In this document: one piece after another, positions 24,935-34,155 of the stretch
Position numbering within the stretch: position 1 is the stretch's first letter
Layout: the number at the start of each line of letters is the position of its first letter
NCBI RefSeq assembly: GCF_013344765.1
Contig: NZ_JABVBF010000013.1
Span: 1 to 34,156, forward strand
DNA from: Acinetobacter lactucae
GTDB lineage: Bacteria > Pseudomonadota > Gammaproteobacteria > Pseudomonadales > Moraxellaceae
Direction of reading: 5' to 3'
DNA: 34,156 nucleotides
Notes under the pieces: model-generated
Databases searched by the model: none
Told to the model about the DNA's origin: nothing
Seen by the model: the letters and a program-made list of their open reading frames with translations, nothing else
Translations under genes and position numbers: made by a program

Positions 24935-25939
24935 ATGCCACAACTGAAAAATTATACGGGTTCGGTTTATGGAGGGCTGGGACATCTTTTAAAGGCTTAC
25001 TGTGAAGCCAATGAGTTAGCCATTCCAGAACAATTAGAGCAAATTCAAAATCTGGAACGCTTTGACTACGTCGTTTGGCGTGACCTATTAGAAGTCATTT
25101 ATAAACTGGACCCAAAGCCCGGATTAGGTCTAGAAATTGCCAAATATGTGCAACCCAAACACCTAGGTATTATTGCCTACCTTGCTCTCTCTTGCGATGA
25201 CTTAGGTGAGGCTCTAATTCGGTATCATGATTTTCACCGTCTGATTTATGACGGAAGCCCTTTAGTGGTTGAGTTACAAGGAAGACATGGTTCTATTCGT
25301 TGGGAAGCAACCGAGCTACACCCTACTCAGCTGACAGATGAAATCGCGATTGCACTGGTGGTTCAGTTCTTACGCCTTTTTATGTCTCATGAAGACGTGC
25401 ATTTATATGAAGTACGCTTCTTAAATGCTGCACCTAAAAATATCAGGGTTTATGAACAATACTTCCAATGTCCCGTTCGTTTTAGCCAACCGCGTACAGA
25501 GTTACTCATTCCCATTACTGAAATTCATAAGCCGCTTAGCAGCGCCGACCACACCTTACAGCAGCTATTAGTTCAACAAGCACAAGCGCTTTTAGAACAA
25601 TTACCAAATTCGACCCAACTTGATCAACGTTTACAGCACTCAATCTTGACTGGCTTACAAAAGAATCAATATCAAATTGAACATATTGCTGCTCAATTAG
25701 GTCTGTCAGTTCGACAGCTCCAACGACACTTACAACAACAAGGCTCCACCTTTCAGGAACGTGTTCAGCAAGTGCGCTTTATGCTCGCAACCGAATATTT
25801 AAAAGATCCGCATTTAAGTTTACAAGAGATCGCACTTTTGCTTTGTTATTCAGAACAAAGTGCTTTTCAAAGAGCATTTAAACATTGGACCAATCAAACA
25901 CCACAACAATGGCGAGATCATTTTTTAGACAAAGAATAA
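24935..25939 (+). CDS. AraC-family transcriptional regulator
   Basis: 334-aa regulator. The first ~210 residues form the arabinose-binding-like sensory domain of the OruR/ArgR type (CDDLGEALIRYHDFHRL), and residues about 235-330 the double helix-turn-helix: IEHIAAQLGLSVRQLQRHLQ and LSLQEIALLLCYSEQSAFQRAFKHWT. ATG 24935 has AGAGG nine bases upstream. Divergent from the His-box hydroxylase across 109 bases, which makes that gene the likely target (inference). Many AraC proteins of this type sense fatty acids or amino acids. Confidence 0.88.
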   Translation: MPQLKNYTGSVYGGLGHLLKAYCEANELAIPEQLEQIQNLERFDYVVWRDLLEVIYKLDPKPGLGLEIAKYVQPKHLGIIAYLALSCDDLGEALIRYHDFHRLIYDGSPLVVELQGRHGSIRWEATELHPTQLTDEIAIALVVQFLRLFMSHEDVHLYEVRFLNAAPKNIRVYEQYFQCPVRFSQPRTELLIPITEIHKPLSSADHTLQQLLVQQAQALLEQLPNSTQLDQRLQHSILTGLQKNQYQIEHIAAQLGLSVRQLQRHLQQQGSTFQERVQQVRFMLATEYLKDPHLSLQEIALLLCYSEQSAFQRAFKHWTNQTPQQWRDHFLDKE

Positions 25940-26020
25940 CCTACCAAAACTTACAAATCTTTTCTTGATTAAAACAACACTGAAAACAAAAATTTCATAT
26001 AGTCACATGCTTCAAATTTT

Positions 26021-26036
26021 TGTGACTTATTTCACA
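26021..26036. promoter_or_regulatory. Consensus CRP/Vfr site upstream of aqpZ
   Basis: TGTGA-CTTATT-TCACA, a full match to TGTGA-N6-TCACA, 35 bases before the aqpZ ATG. Overlaps a second inverted repeat AGTCACA (26001-26007) / TGTGACT (26021-26027). Confidence 0.6.
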
Positions 26037-26071
26037 TTAATTAAAATAGATTAAATAGATGAGTAATCACA

Positions 26072-26761
26072 ATGAATAAATATTTTGCTGAATTTCTAGG
26101 TACGTTTTGGCTAGTCTTTGGTGGTTGTGGTAGCGCAGTATTAGCCGCAGCTTTCCCTGAACTTGGTATTGGCTTTGCAGGTGTAGCCCTTGCCTTTGGT
26201 TTAACCGTACTCACCGGTGCTTATGCTCTAGGGCATATCTCAGGTGGACATTTTAACCCCGCGGTAAGTGTTGGCCTTTGGGTCGGTGGCCGCTTTGATG
26301 TTAAAGATTTAATTCCCTATATTGTTGCTCAAGTGGTCGGTGCGACTGCTGCTGCATTTGTTCTCTATATTATTGCTCAAGGCCAAGCAGGCTTTAGCGG
26401 TGTTGGTGGCTTTGCTACCAATGGTTTTGGTGATTTATCACCAAACAAGTTTGGCTTAAGTTCAGCGTTCATTATTGAAGTCGTACTTACAGCGTTCTTC
26501 TTAATCATTATTTTAGGTGCAACTGACCGCCGTGCGCCTGCTGGCTTCGCTCCTATTGCGATTGGTTTAGGCTTAACACTCATTCACTTAATCAGTATTC
26601 CAGTTACAAACACTTCGGTGAACCCTGCGCGTAGTACAGGTGTTGCGTTCTTTGCTGAAACGGCTGCTTTAAGTCAGTTGTGGTTGTTCTGGGTAGCACC
26701 GATTTTAGGGGCTGTGATTGGGGCGATTATTTATAAAGTGGTAGCTGGGGAGAAGGATTAA
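26072..26761 (+). CDS. aqpZ: Aquaporin Z
   Basis: 229-aa inner-membrane water channel with six membrane segments and both NPA loops (62-64 in HFNPAVS and 184-186 in SVNPARS). The selectivity filter residues of AqpZ can be placed: F42, H172, T181 and R187. This pattern is for water, not glycerol. Moves water in response to osmotic change. Single gene; ATG 26072. A perfect CRP-type site lies in the short leader. No clear terminator follows; instead there is a structured gene-free stretch. Confidence 0.93.
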   Translation: MNKYFAEFLGTFWLVFGGCGSAVLAAAFPELGIGFAGVALAFGLTVLTGAYALGHISGGHFNPAVSVGLWVGGRFDVKDLIPYIVAQVVGATAAAFVLYIIAQGQAGFSGVGGFATNGFGDLSPNKFGLSSAFIIEVVLTAFFLIIILGATDRRAPAGFAPIAIGLGLTLIHLISIPVTNTSVNPARSTGVAFFAETAALSQLWLFWVAPILGAVIGAIIYKVVAGEKD

Positions 26762-26792
26762 CTTTTCATAGACTTAACCTACTATCGCGGAA

Positions 26793-26885
26793 GGTGACAT
26801 GGATGTCACCTGTTGAGCAGGGGTACACGGAAGTACCCTCTGATCAACAAAGCCTTTTATTTACTTTTAGGCTTTCAAAAGTAAA
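26793..26885. repeat. Structured intergenic element after aqpZ
   Basis: Within the 198-base gap 26762-26959. Hairpin 1: GGTGACAT / ATGTCACC (26793-26810). Hairpin 2: GGGTAC / GTACCC (26821-26838), enclosed by TGTTGA (26811) / TCAACA (26844). Then two interleaved pairings: AAAGCCT (26849-26855) with AGGCTTT (26869-26875), and TTTACTTTT (26860-26868) with AAAAGTAAA (26877-26885). Looks like a dispersed element of the kind found between Acinetobacter genes (memory, not checked). Confidence 0.6.
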
Positions 26886-26959
26886 AAATGTCTATAACGT
26901 GATATTAAAGACTGTATGGCGGCATGACCATGCTAAACATCACGCATAACATGCATAAA

Positions 26960-27202
26960 TTATAAAAACGGATTATTAATTTCTTTTTCAGCTGGACGTT
27001 CAATTTTCTCAGGCAATTCTTCTTTTTCCAAAGCAGTAACCACATCGTTTAAAAAGCTCTGTAAGGCCTTTGCCTGTTCTAACCCGACTTTGTCTTTGGT
27101 AATTTGCAAGTTGCCATAAATGCTAACGCAATCAACATCATTTTCTAACGTTAAATCTTCAATTGAAGAAGACTCTGTACCCTTTTCAAATGGCTTAAAC
27201 AT
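26960..27202 (-). CDS. Hypothetical protein, 80 aa
   Basis: Small acidic protein without signal peptide or membrane segment. Middle part (about 22-60) could form a beta-hairpin and an amphipathic helix (VDCVSIYGNLQITKDK, then LEQAKALQSFLNDVV); the C-terminus is charged (Glu/Lys/Pro). I do not recognise a family. Coding is supported by an open frame with typical codon use and a Met start, but there is no good ribosome site before ATG 27202. It stands alone between the structured element and the LysE gene. Confidence 0.6.
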   Translation of the reverse strand: MFKPFEKGTESSSIEDLTLENDVDCVSIYGNLQITKDKVGLEQAKALQSFLNDVVTALEKEELPEKIERPAEKEINNPFL

Positions 27203-27247
27203 AGGTCTTGTCTCGTTGTTATATCTTCACAGTGTAATACGACCAAT

Positions 27248-27847
27248 CTAAAAAAAATCGATCAAAATTAAAAGAGCCGATAAAATTAAGAATACTCCCA
27301 TCAAGATATTAAAATATTTCAAACGGTTGCCCTGATTCAGCACCACTGAAAATTTATCACCACAGAACCCCCAAAAGAATAAACACACATAGCAAGTGAA
27401 GAAATAAATAACGATAAAGATCGGCAAAGACTGCGGGTTCTCAATGCTTGTAAACATGGTAATGCCAGACACACAAGCCAACCAAGCTTTGGGATTCAGC
27501 CACTGTAATAAGAACCCATCTTTAAAATTGGGAATAATCATCTGTTCGACAGGAACATTTGAAATTGAAATATTAGCGGCAGAAAGAATAATTTTTATGC
27601 CGATATAGCAAACAAATAGCGTTCCACAAATCGCAAGAATTTTTAATACAATAGGAAACTGAGTTAATAAACTCTGAAGGCCAAATGCCATAAAAATTAA
27701 AAGCAAGGTGAAGCCAATCGTGGCACCTGAAATATAAGGAAGCGATCTTTTTAAACCGTGATTTAAACTGGTCGATAAAATGACAGTATTTACTGGGCCT
27801 GGGGTAATAGACATTGCAAAAGAAAAAAGAAACATCGAGGCAAACAT
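27248..27847 (-). CDS. LysE-family amino-acid exporter
   Basis: 199-aa membrane protein with about six hydrophobic segments. The LysE/RhtB signature is at the N-terminus (SITPGPVNTVILSTSLNHGLKRS), and LQWLNPKAWLACVSG near 120 is also typical. These carriers export amino acids or similar solutes; substrate unknown. I start at ATG 27847, eight bases after AAGGA; the frame continues ten codons into a 48-bp near-palindrome that is more likely regulatory. No LysR-type partner is adjacent, unlike many lysE loci. Confidence 0.86.
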   Translation of the reverse strand: MFASMFLFSFAMSITPGPVNTVILSTSLNHGLKRSLPYISGATIGFTLLLIFMAFGLQSLLTQFPIVLKILAICGTLFVCYIGIKIILSAANISISNVPVEQMIIPNFKDGFLLQWLNPKAWLACVSGITMFTSIENPQSLPIFIVIYFFTCYVCLFFWGFCGDKFSVVLNQGNRLKYFNILMGVFLILSALLILIDFF

Positions 27848-27860
27848 TGTTATTGTCCTT

Positions 27861-27908
27861 ATTAAAATAAGATCCATAGACAGATCTGTATATGGATTCT
27901 ATTTTAAT
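27861..27908. repeat. 48-bp near-perfect palindrome upstream of the LysE gene
   Basis: Two 24-base halves with no spacer; 21 of 24 positions pair. Centre ACAGATCTGT is perfect, outer arms ATTAAAATA / TATTTTAAT. Starts 13 bases before the LysE ATG. No T run on either side, so not a normal terminator. Confidence 0.75.
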
Positions 27909-27944
27909 CAATTAGGGTATTGCAATAACAATAAAAAAAACGAC

Positions 27945-29024
27945 TTATTTCATTATTTGCAGGAAATAGTTCACTAAAGCCTCCACCAATTGTTTCACAA
28001 TCGCCTGACGAGTTTCTTCATCAATTGTTGGAACTTTTGCTTCCATTGGTTCTGAAGAACCAGTTTTCTGCTTTTTAAATTGGTCTTGAAGCGCTTGAAT
28101 TTGGTCGGCATTTAAGTCTTGCTCACACTGACTCTCACCATCCCAATGCAAATAATCTAGCTTCTGATTTGGTTTTACTGACCCTGCCGTTAATGGTAAG
28201 CGATAAACATTGCGTTTTTGCTGTTCTGTTAACTGTGGAAATAAGTTAATACCAAGTTTTTCTTCAAGATAGCAAACACTGACAACCTTAACTTGCTGCG
28301 AATTATTATTGGGTGCGTAGTAAGCCCCGATCGCGCCAGTTTTTGGCATATATACCGCTTTATAAACCGCGGTAGGAACAATTACACCCTGCCCAATCGT
28401 CTTAAGACGTTTGCCTTCAAAAACAGGACCTGTGACCACATAAACATCTTGTTTTTGTTTAGTGGCAATAGCACGGGTCGCTTCTTCGAGCTTACGCCAG
28501 ACCTCTTGGTTATTTTTAGGTGCTTGCGGCACCATGTTGCTGAGCGAGAAACTATCAGATTGGGATTCTTTATTTGGCATATCACCATTGGGAGCCATAT
28601 GCCCACGGTCATAGCCTGAACCACGATAGTCACTTAACAGAGCTCGATGTCTTTGGGCAACACGGGTTTCTTCATGGAAGTTATCTTCACGCTTAATTTT
28701 GGTACTCAAACGCTCTGCATTTAAATGTTCAGCCGACCACAATGGTGTTTTAGAAATGCCTGAATACAAAACATTAAAGCCATTAAAGCACAGGGGATAA
28801 CTATCTTTTTTTAGGCTTTCTTTATTTAAAGCAGGTGGAACTTCACGATAAAACTGATTAAGACAAGTCGAATTAGTCGTTAAAGGCGAAAACCACTGCG
28901 AAATCTTTTCACTACCAAAAGCAATCGCAAAACTTCCCGCAGCAATACAAGCAAGAATAATCTTGCCAAAATGCTCACTTAGAGAGAATGAATTTGTACC
29001 TTTACTACGTTTTTTACTTGCCAT
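27945..29024 (-). CDS. DNA/RNA non-specific endonuclease with N-terminal membrane anchor
   Basis: 359-aa beta-beta-alpha-metal nuclease. The active site DRGHMAPNGDM holds the catalytic histidine (H142), and the metal-binding asparagine is in FSLSNMVPQAPKNNQEVW. One hydrophobic segment (about 20-37) after a basic N-terminus gives a signal anchor, so the nuclease would face the periplasm. The last ~70 residues are a charged tail without a known domain. ATG 29024 has a weak ribosome site; a GTG eight codons up is possible. Related nucleases degrade extracellular nucleic acid for nutrition or act in DNA uptake; the role here is open. Confidence 0.88.
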   Translation of the reverse strand: MASKKRSKGTNSFSLSEHFGKIILACIAAGSFAIAFGSEKISQWFSPLTTNSTCLNQFYREVPPALNKESLKKDSYPLCFNGFNVLYSGISKTPLWSAEHLNAERLSTKIKREDNFHEETRVAQRHRALLSDYRGSGYDRGHMAPNGDMPNKESQSDSFSLSNMVPQAPKNNQEVWRKLEEATRAIATKQKQDVYVVTGPVFEGKRLKTIGQGVIVPTAVYKAVYMPKTGAIGAYYAPNNNSQQVKVVSVCYLEEKLGINLFPQLTEQQKRNVYRLPLTAGSVKPNQKLDYLHWDGESQCEQDLNADQIQALQDQFKKQKTGSSEPMEAKVPTIDEETRQAIVKQLVEALVNYFLQIMK

Positions 29025-29279
29025 GTTTCTATCAATACCACTGTCCACACGCAGCTTAACAACCCTGCTTTTTTAAGTATATCTCTTATCTTTCAAATGG
29101 TTAAAACATGGTCATCTTTTTTGTAACTCCATTTCCTCTTACGTAACAATCTGTTGGAATTATGAGTGGCTTTGGCTATTGAATTACGCCAATTGCGTAT
29201 CTTTCGTTGAAAAGCACTGTTTGCTTATGACATGGTTAGCTCCACAAATTTGGATAAAAATATAATCGGAGTCCATTTA

Positions 29280-29720
29280 ATGATCCATTCAAAGATTATT
29301 GGTATTGGCGTAATCACGGGATTATGTAGTATGGCTGCTATGGCGGAACCAGCAGTCCAACCAGGCGACACTTTAGAAAGCTTGTCTAAAGCGAAAGTAA
29401 CCACAACTGTAAATGGCCAACCTGGTTCTATTAGCGATTTAGTCAATAGCGGACAAGTACAGCAAGTTTCTGCTGCACCAACAAACGCAGCACCAACAGG
29501 TGCTCCGATTCCGGCAGACATTCCACCTGCGCCACCAGCGGGCGGTGAAATGGCACCACCAGCAGCACCTACTGATGCGGTACCACCTGCACCGAACCAA
29601 GCAGCTCCTGCGCCACAAGATCCAAACATGCCACCACCTCCGGCAGATCCAACACAGTCGGCAGACCCGATGGCAAAAGATGGTGGATTACCAGCAGATG
29701 CACCTATGCAAGCTCAATAA
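29280..29720 (+). CDS. Pro/Ala-rich exported protein
   Basis: 146-aa protein with a clear signal peptide (MIHSKIIGIGVITGLCSMAAMA, cleavage likely before EPAVQPGD). The mature part begins with a short ordered segment (about 25-65: LESLSKAKVTTTVNGQPGSISDL), then a disordered tail rich in Pro, Ala and Gly with repeated PPAP/APQDP-like motifs. No known family recognised. ATG 29280 follows GGAG; the frame is open upstream without family features. Similar Pro/Ala tails span the periplasm or cell envelope. Convergent with kup. Confidence 0.78.
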   Translation: MIHSKIIGIGVITGLCSMAAMAEPAVQPGDTLESLSKAKVTTTVNGQPGSISDLVNSGQVQQVSAAPTNAAPTGAPIPADIPPAPPAGGEMAPPAAPTDAVPPAPNQAAPAPQDPNMPPPPADPTQSADPMAKDGGLPADAPMQAQ

Positions 29721-29731
29721 TCGAAACCATA

Positions 29732-29761
29732 AAAAAACCAAGACATCTGTCTTGGTTTTTT
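29732..29761. terminator. Bidirectional terminator, exported protein / kup
   Basis: AAAAAACCAAGACA / TGTCTTGGTTTTTT, perfect 14-base arms with a 2-base centre. Confidence 0.9.
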
Positions 29762-29774
29762 ATGCATCAACTTT

Positions 29775-31676
<1,902 letters not shown>

Positions 31677-31731
31677 TTAGCGCAATCTTATCACCTCTAT
31701 TATTTTTTTTCTGTAATGCTCGTCTTAAATC

Positions 31732-31760
31732 TTGGCAGAACTCGTTTTTTTAGTTACTAT
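31732..31760 (+). promoter_or_regulatory. Promoter of tRNA-Ser(GGA)
   Basis: TTGGCA (31732-31737), 17-base spacer, TACTAT (31755-31760), 10 bases before the tRNA. Confidence 0.75.
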
Positions 31761-31770
31761 CGCACGCCTT

Positions 31771-31860
31771 GGTGAGGTGTCCGAGTGGCTTAAGGAGCAC
31801 GCCTGGAAAGTGTGTATACGTTTGCGCGTATCGAGGGTTCGAATCCCTCTCTCACCGCCA
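31771..31860 (+). tRNA. tRNA-Ser(GGA)
   Basis: 90-base class II tRNA with encoded CCA: acceptor GGTGAGG / CTCACC, anticodon GGA at 31805-31807, long variable arm, T arm GAGGGTTCGAATCCCTC. The A+T-rich three-gene cassette begins just past its 3' end, so this may be an island boundary. Confidence 0.95.
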
Positions 31861-31873
31861 GAATTCAAATTTA

Positions 31874-31908
31874 AAGAGGCTTAAACTTAATCAGTTTAGG
31901 CTTTTTTA
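31874..31908 (+). terminator. Terminator after tRNA-Ser
   Basis: AAGAGGCTTAAACT-TAATC-AGTTTAGGCTTTTTT, paired with a few G-U, followed by T run. Confidence 0.75.
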
Positions 31909-32042
31909 TTGGCTAAAATATTAAAAATAGCCAAACAAATATTGATAATTTTTACATCCCTAACAACGCCTAAATTCTATTAAGCATTTAAATTCAATGA
32001 AGAATCTTATTTCTTTAGCTAAAATCAGAAAGAAATTCATAC

Positions 32043-32639
32043 TTACATAAGGTTTTCGGCTTGTTCTAAAGACTCATAATGCTTATAACATCCTCTACAC
32101 TTTCCACATGGATAATTTGCTTTATGACAACTATGGCTCCAACTCTTTAATACATTTAAATTCACTTTAGATGCTTTGATAAGCTCTGCTGTAGTTAAAT
32201 GATTCACTGGAGCAGTGATCCTTAGATTACCTTCTTGAAGAGATATTAAATTATCAATACAGTCTATAAATCTTTGTGAACCATCAATGTGAGATGAATC
32301 ATTTGCCACTGAGGCAATCATGATCTCATTAATATTTAATTGTATTGCTTTCATAGCACATAAAGTAATCAAGAGTTGATTTCTATAAGGCCACCAATCT
32401 GAGAACTCATTGTATTTACTCATTGGATTATTGCTAAGATCTCCCATTCCTAGGTGGCTACAATCAACCTTGATAATTTCATGGATGATTCCAAGCTTCT
32501 TACATACAAATTCGGAAGATCTAATTTCCGCTTCAGCAGCTGATTGACCATAATCAATGGTTATTGCAATATCTGGTTTCTGAAGAAAAGCCAGACAAAA
32601 AGAATCAATACCACCAGATAATAAAAGGCACTTTTTCAT
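32043..32639 (-). CDS. QueC-like ATP-dependent enzyme, divergent
   Basis: 198-aa PP-loop/adenine alpha-hydrolase-fold protein related to QueC (7-cyano-7-deazaguanine synthase). Kept: P loop LLSGGIDS near the start, the ATP-site WPYRNQLLITLCA (about 83-95), and four C-terminal cysteines C-x6-C-x2-C-x2-C (171, 178, 181, 184) for zinc. Changed: the YPDCRPEF-type loop of QueC reads HIDGSQRF. QueC-like proteins in defence systems (QatC; Cap9 of type IV CBASS) have such changes; the latter is reported to join a deazaguanine to a partner protein. ATG 32639 overlaps the previous stop as ATGA. Product unknown; housekeeping QueC is a weaker alternative. Confidence 0.82.
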   Translation of the reverse strand: MKKCLLLSGGIDSFCLAFLQKPDIAITIDYGQSAAEAEIRSSEFVCKKLGIIHEIIKVDCSHLGMGDLSNNPMSKYNEFSDWWPYRNQLLITLCAMKAIQLNINEIMIASVANDSSHIDGSQRFIDCIDNLISLQEGNLRITAPVNHLTTAELIKASKVNLNVLKSWSHSCHKANYPCGKCRGCYKHYESLEQAENLM

Positions 32640-33835
32640 TGATTCCATATCGCCCTATATATTAGAAAATCTATATCATCTGAAATCACGCATCCCGTTC
32701 CTTCAAACATAGTTAAGTCTTTTTTTGCTGTATAATTCAAATACATAAATACTTTTTTCTTTAACGCTTTAGCATAGCCAATTTCAAATATAGTACCGGG
32801 GTCGAAATTATTTGAAATAGCAAAAATATTGTCTGCATTTTCTAAACCTTGAAGATCAGCTTGAGCAATTTGGGCAGAATTATTAGATACACCAACTGCA
32901 TGATATGGTGAAAAAACTTGAATATTATATAATTCAAAAATCGCCTTTATCTTCTCAACTAACCATAACTCAGAAATTGAGAAAAATGGTCCAGCTAAAT
33001 AAATCTTTCTTGCAATATTCTTTTGATCCAATTCAACAAAAGTACGATCTAAAATAATCGACAGATTTTCGTAAGTTTGGGTTTCTACATATACTGATAC
33101 CGCTTTTGAAGCTTTTAAAGCTGCTTCTATTGGGTCTAAGTTTTCTATTATCCAGCTATATGCAAAACAAGCTGAGAAGATATCACCTGAGCCAATCTTA
33201 TTAAACTTATTAGATAAGAAAAGAGGAATATCTGAGATTTCATCATTTACTAATACCTGAGCTCCATAAGGTCCCCTTTTTAGAACAACAATATCCGCAC
33301 TATTAACTTCTTTTACTTTTCTTATCAAATCTGAAGTTTCTAAGCTTCCTACCATCGCTTTAGCTTCATGTTCATTTAAAACAATAGCTAGTTCTCCCGC
33401 AACAGATCCAGTCTCATTAAATTTCTTTGGTTGTGAAGTGTTCTGCGGGTCATAAACAACTTTATTAGTAGCTTTAATCTTTATATTTGCATTTAACATA
33501 CCAAAATAAAGGCAGTTATCTAAATTAACTTCTCTTTCATAAAAACCTTCATAAACAATAATCAATGGGTCAAATAAATAAGTATTATATTCAAAAGAAA
33601 TATCTGATTCAGTTTCTTGATTGATAATTTCAATCTTGCTATTACTAGAAATAAATCCTCTTTTACTAGCTTGAAATGATTTACAAGCTAGTGTGGTTGC
33701 ACATGTTATAAATTTGACATCTATATTCTGCTCCGCTAAAAATAAAGCAGCTCTTCCCCCAGAACCTAAAAAAAAATCCGATTTTGGTGAAATTTCTCTA
33801 TAAAGCCCTCCTACTACGGTAATATTATTTTTCAT
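32636..33835 (-). CDS. PfkB-family kinase fused to nucleoside 2-deoxyribosyltransferase-like domain
   Basis: 399-aa fusion. Residues 1-265 read as a ribokinase/PfkB fold: GSGGRAALFLA (24-34) in place of the GG-x-A-x-N sugar motif, VLNEHEA (152-158) and anion hole KIGSGD with catalytic D218. Residues 275-399 read as a nucleoside deoxyribosyltransferase-like fold: KIYLAGPFF (277-285) and DPGTIFEIGYA, where E351 matches the catalytic Glu of Lactobacillus enzymes. So one chain can in principle phosphorylate a sugar or nucleoside and cut or swap an N-glycosidic bond. Start ATG 33835 overlaps the preceding stop as ATGA; the stop overlaps the QueC-like start likewise. Substrates unknown. Confidence 0.82.
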   Translation of the reverse strand: MKNNITVVGGLYREISPKSDFFLGSGGRAALFLAEQNIDVKFITCATTLACKSFQASKRGFISSNSKIEIINQETESDISFEYNTYLFDPLIIVYEGFYEREVNLDNCLYFGMLNANIKIKATNKVVYDPQNTSQPKKFNETGSVAGELAIVLNEHEAKAMVGSLETSDLIRKVKEVNSADIVVLKRGPYGAQVLVNDEISDIPLFLSNKFNKIGSGDIFSACFAYSWIIENLDPIEAALKASKAVSVYVETQTYENLSIILDRTFVELDQKNIARKIYLAGPFFSISELWLVEKIKAIFELYNIQVFSPYHAVGVSNNSAQIAQADLQGLENADNIFAISNNFDPGTIFEIGYAKALKKKVFMYLNYTAKKDLTMFEGTGCVISDDIDFLIYRAIWNQ

Positions 33836-34155
33836 TGTACTTTAACTCGTATAAATGAATCCCATTCAAAGCTACTAATTAAAGCAGTGTAGTTATAACC
33901 TTGTTCTAAACACTCTATTAACTTACCAATTAAGGAGTCAGCTCCATAGCCAACTAAATTGTCTTTATATTCAAATACTAGTGCCCCATCTTCGGCATAC
34001 ATTGTTAGTAAAATGCCATTTAACTCTTGCGTATCGAATACGCTAAAATCAGGCCTAACAATACTTATAGCTATATTCAAGTTTTCACAAGTTATTTCAT
34101 GGTCTGTTGAAGGTCTAAAGCTACCTGATCCAAAATTTCCGCCCCCACCTGACAT
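33832..34155 (-). CDS. Small protein with Gly-rich N-terminus, first gene of the cassette
   Basis: 107-aa protein, start ATG at 34155, one base from the window edge, so the ribosome site is unseen and an upstream extension is possible. It opens MSGGGGNFGSGSF, then has a compact beta-rich part (about 22-107) with C23 and C82 and a final strand FIRVKVQ. I recall small proteins with a conserved MSGGGG start and a similar Cys...CIxxGxxYxA...V ending near defence genes, but cannot name a family. The exposed Gly-rich head next to a QueC-like gene makes it a candidate target of N-terminal conjugation (inference). Coupled to the next gene by ATGA. Confidence 0.7.
   Translation of the reverse strand: MSGGGGNFGSGSFRPSTDHEITCENLNIAISIVRPDFSVFDTQELNGILLTMYAEDGALVFEYKDNLVGYGADSLIGKLIECLEQGYNYTALISSFEWDSFIRVKVQ

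Noticed and set aside
27780-27977. Open frames across the LysE leader on both strands
   Set aside because: They read through the 48-bp palindrome, giving mirror-like peptides, and have no ribosome site.
29225-29629. 134-aa Gly/Ala-rich frame opposite the exported protein
   Set aside because: Low-complexity shadow of the Pro/Ala codons; the plus-strand frame has signal peptide, ribosome site and terminator.
32043-34155. Complete Qat or type IV CBASS system
   Set aside because: Only the QueC-like member is shared; no ATPase, TatD nuclease, CD-NTase or TGT gene is in view.
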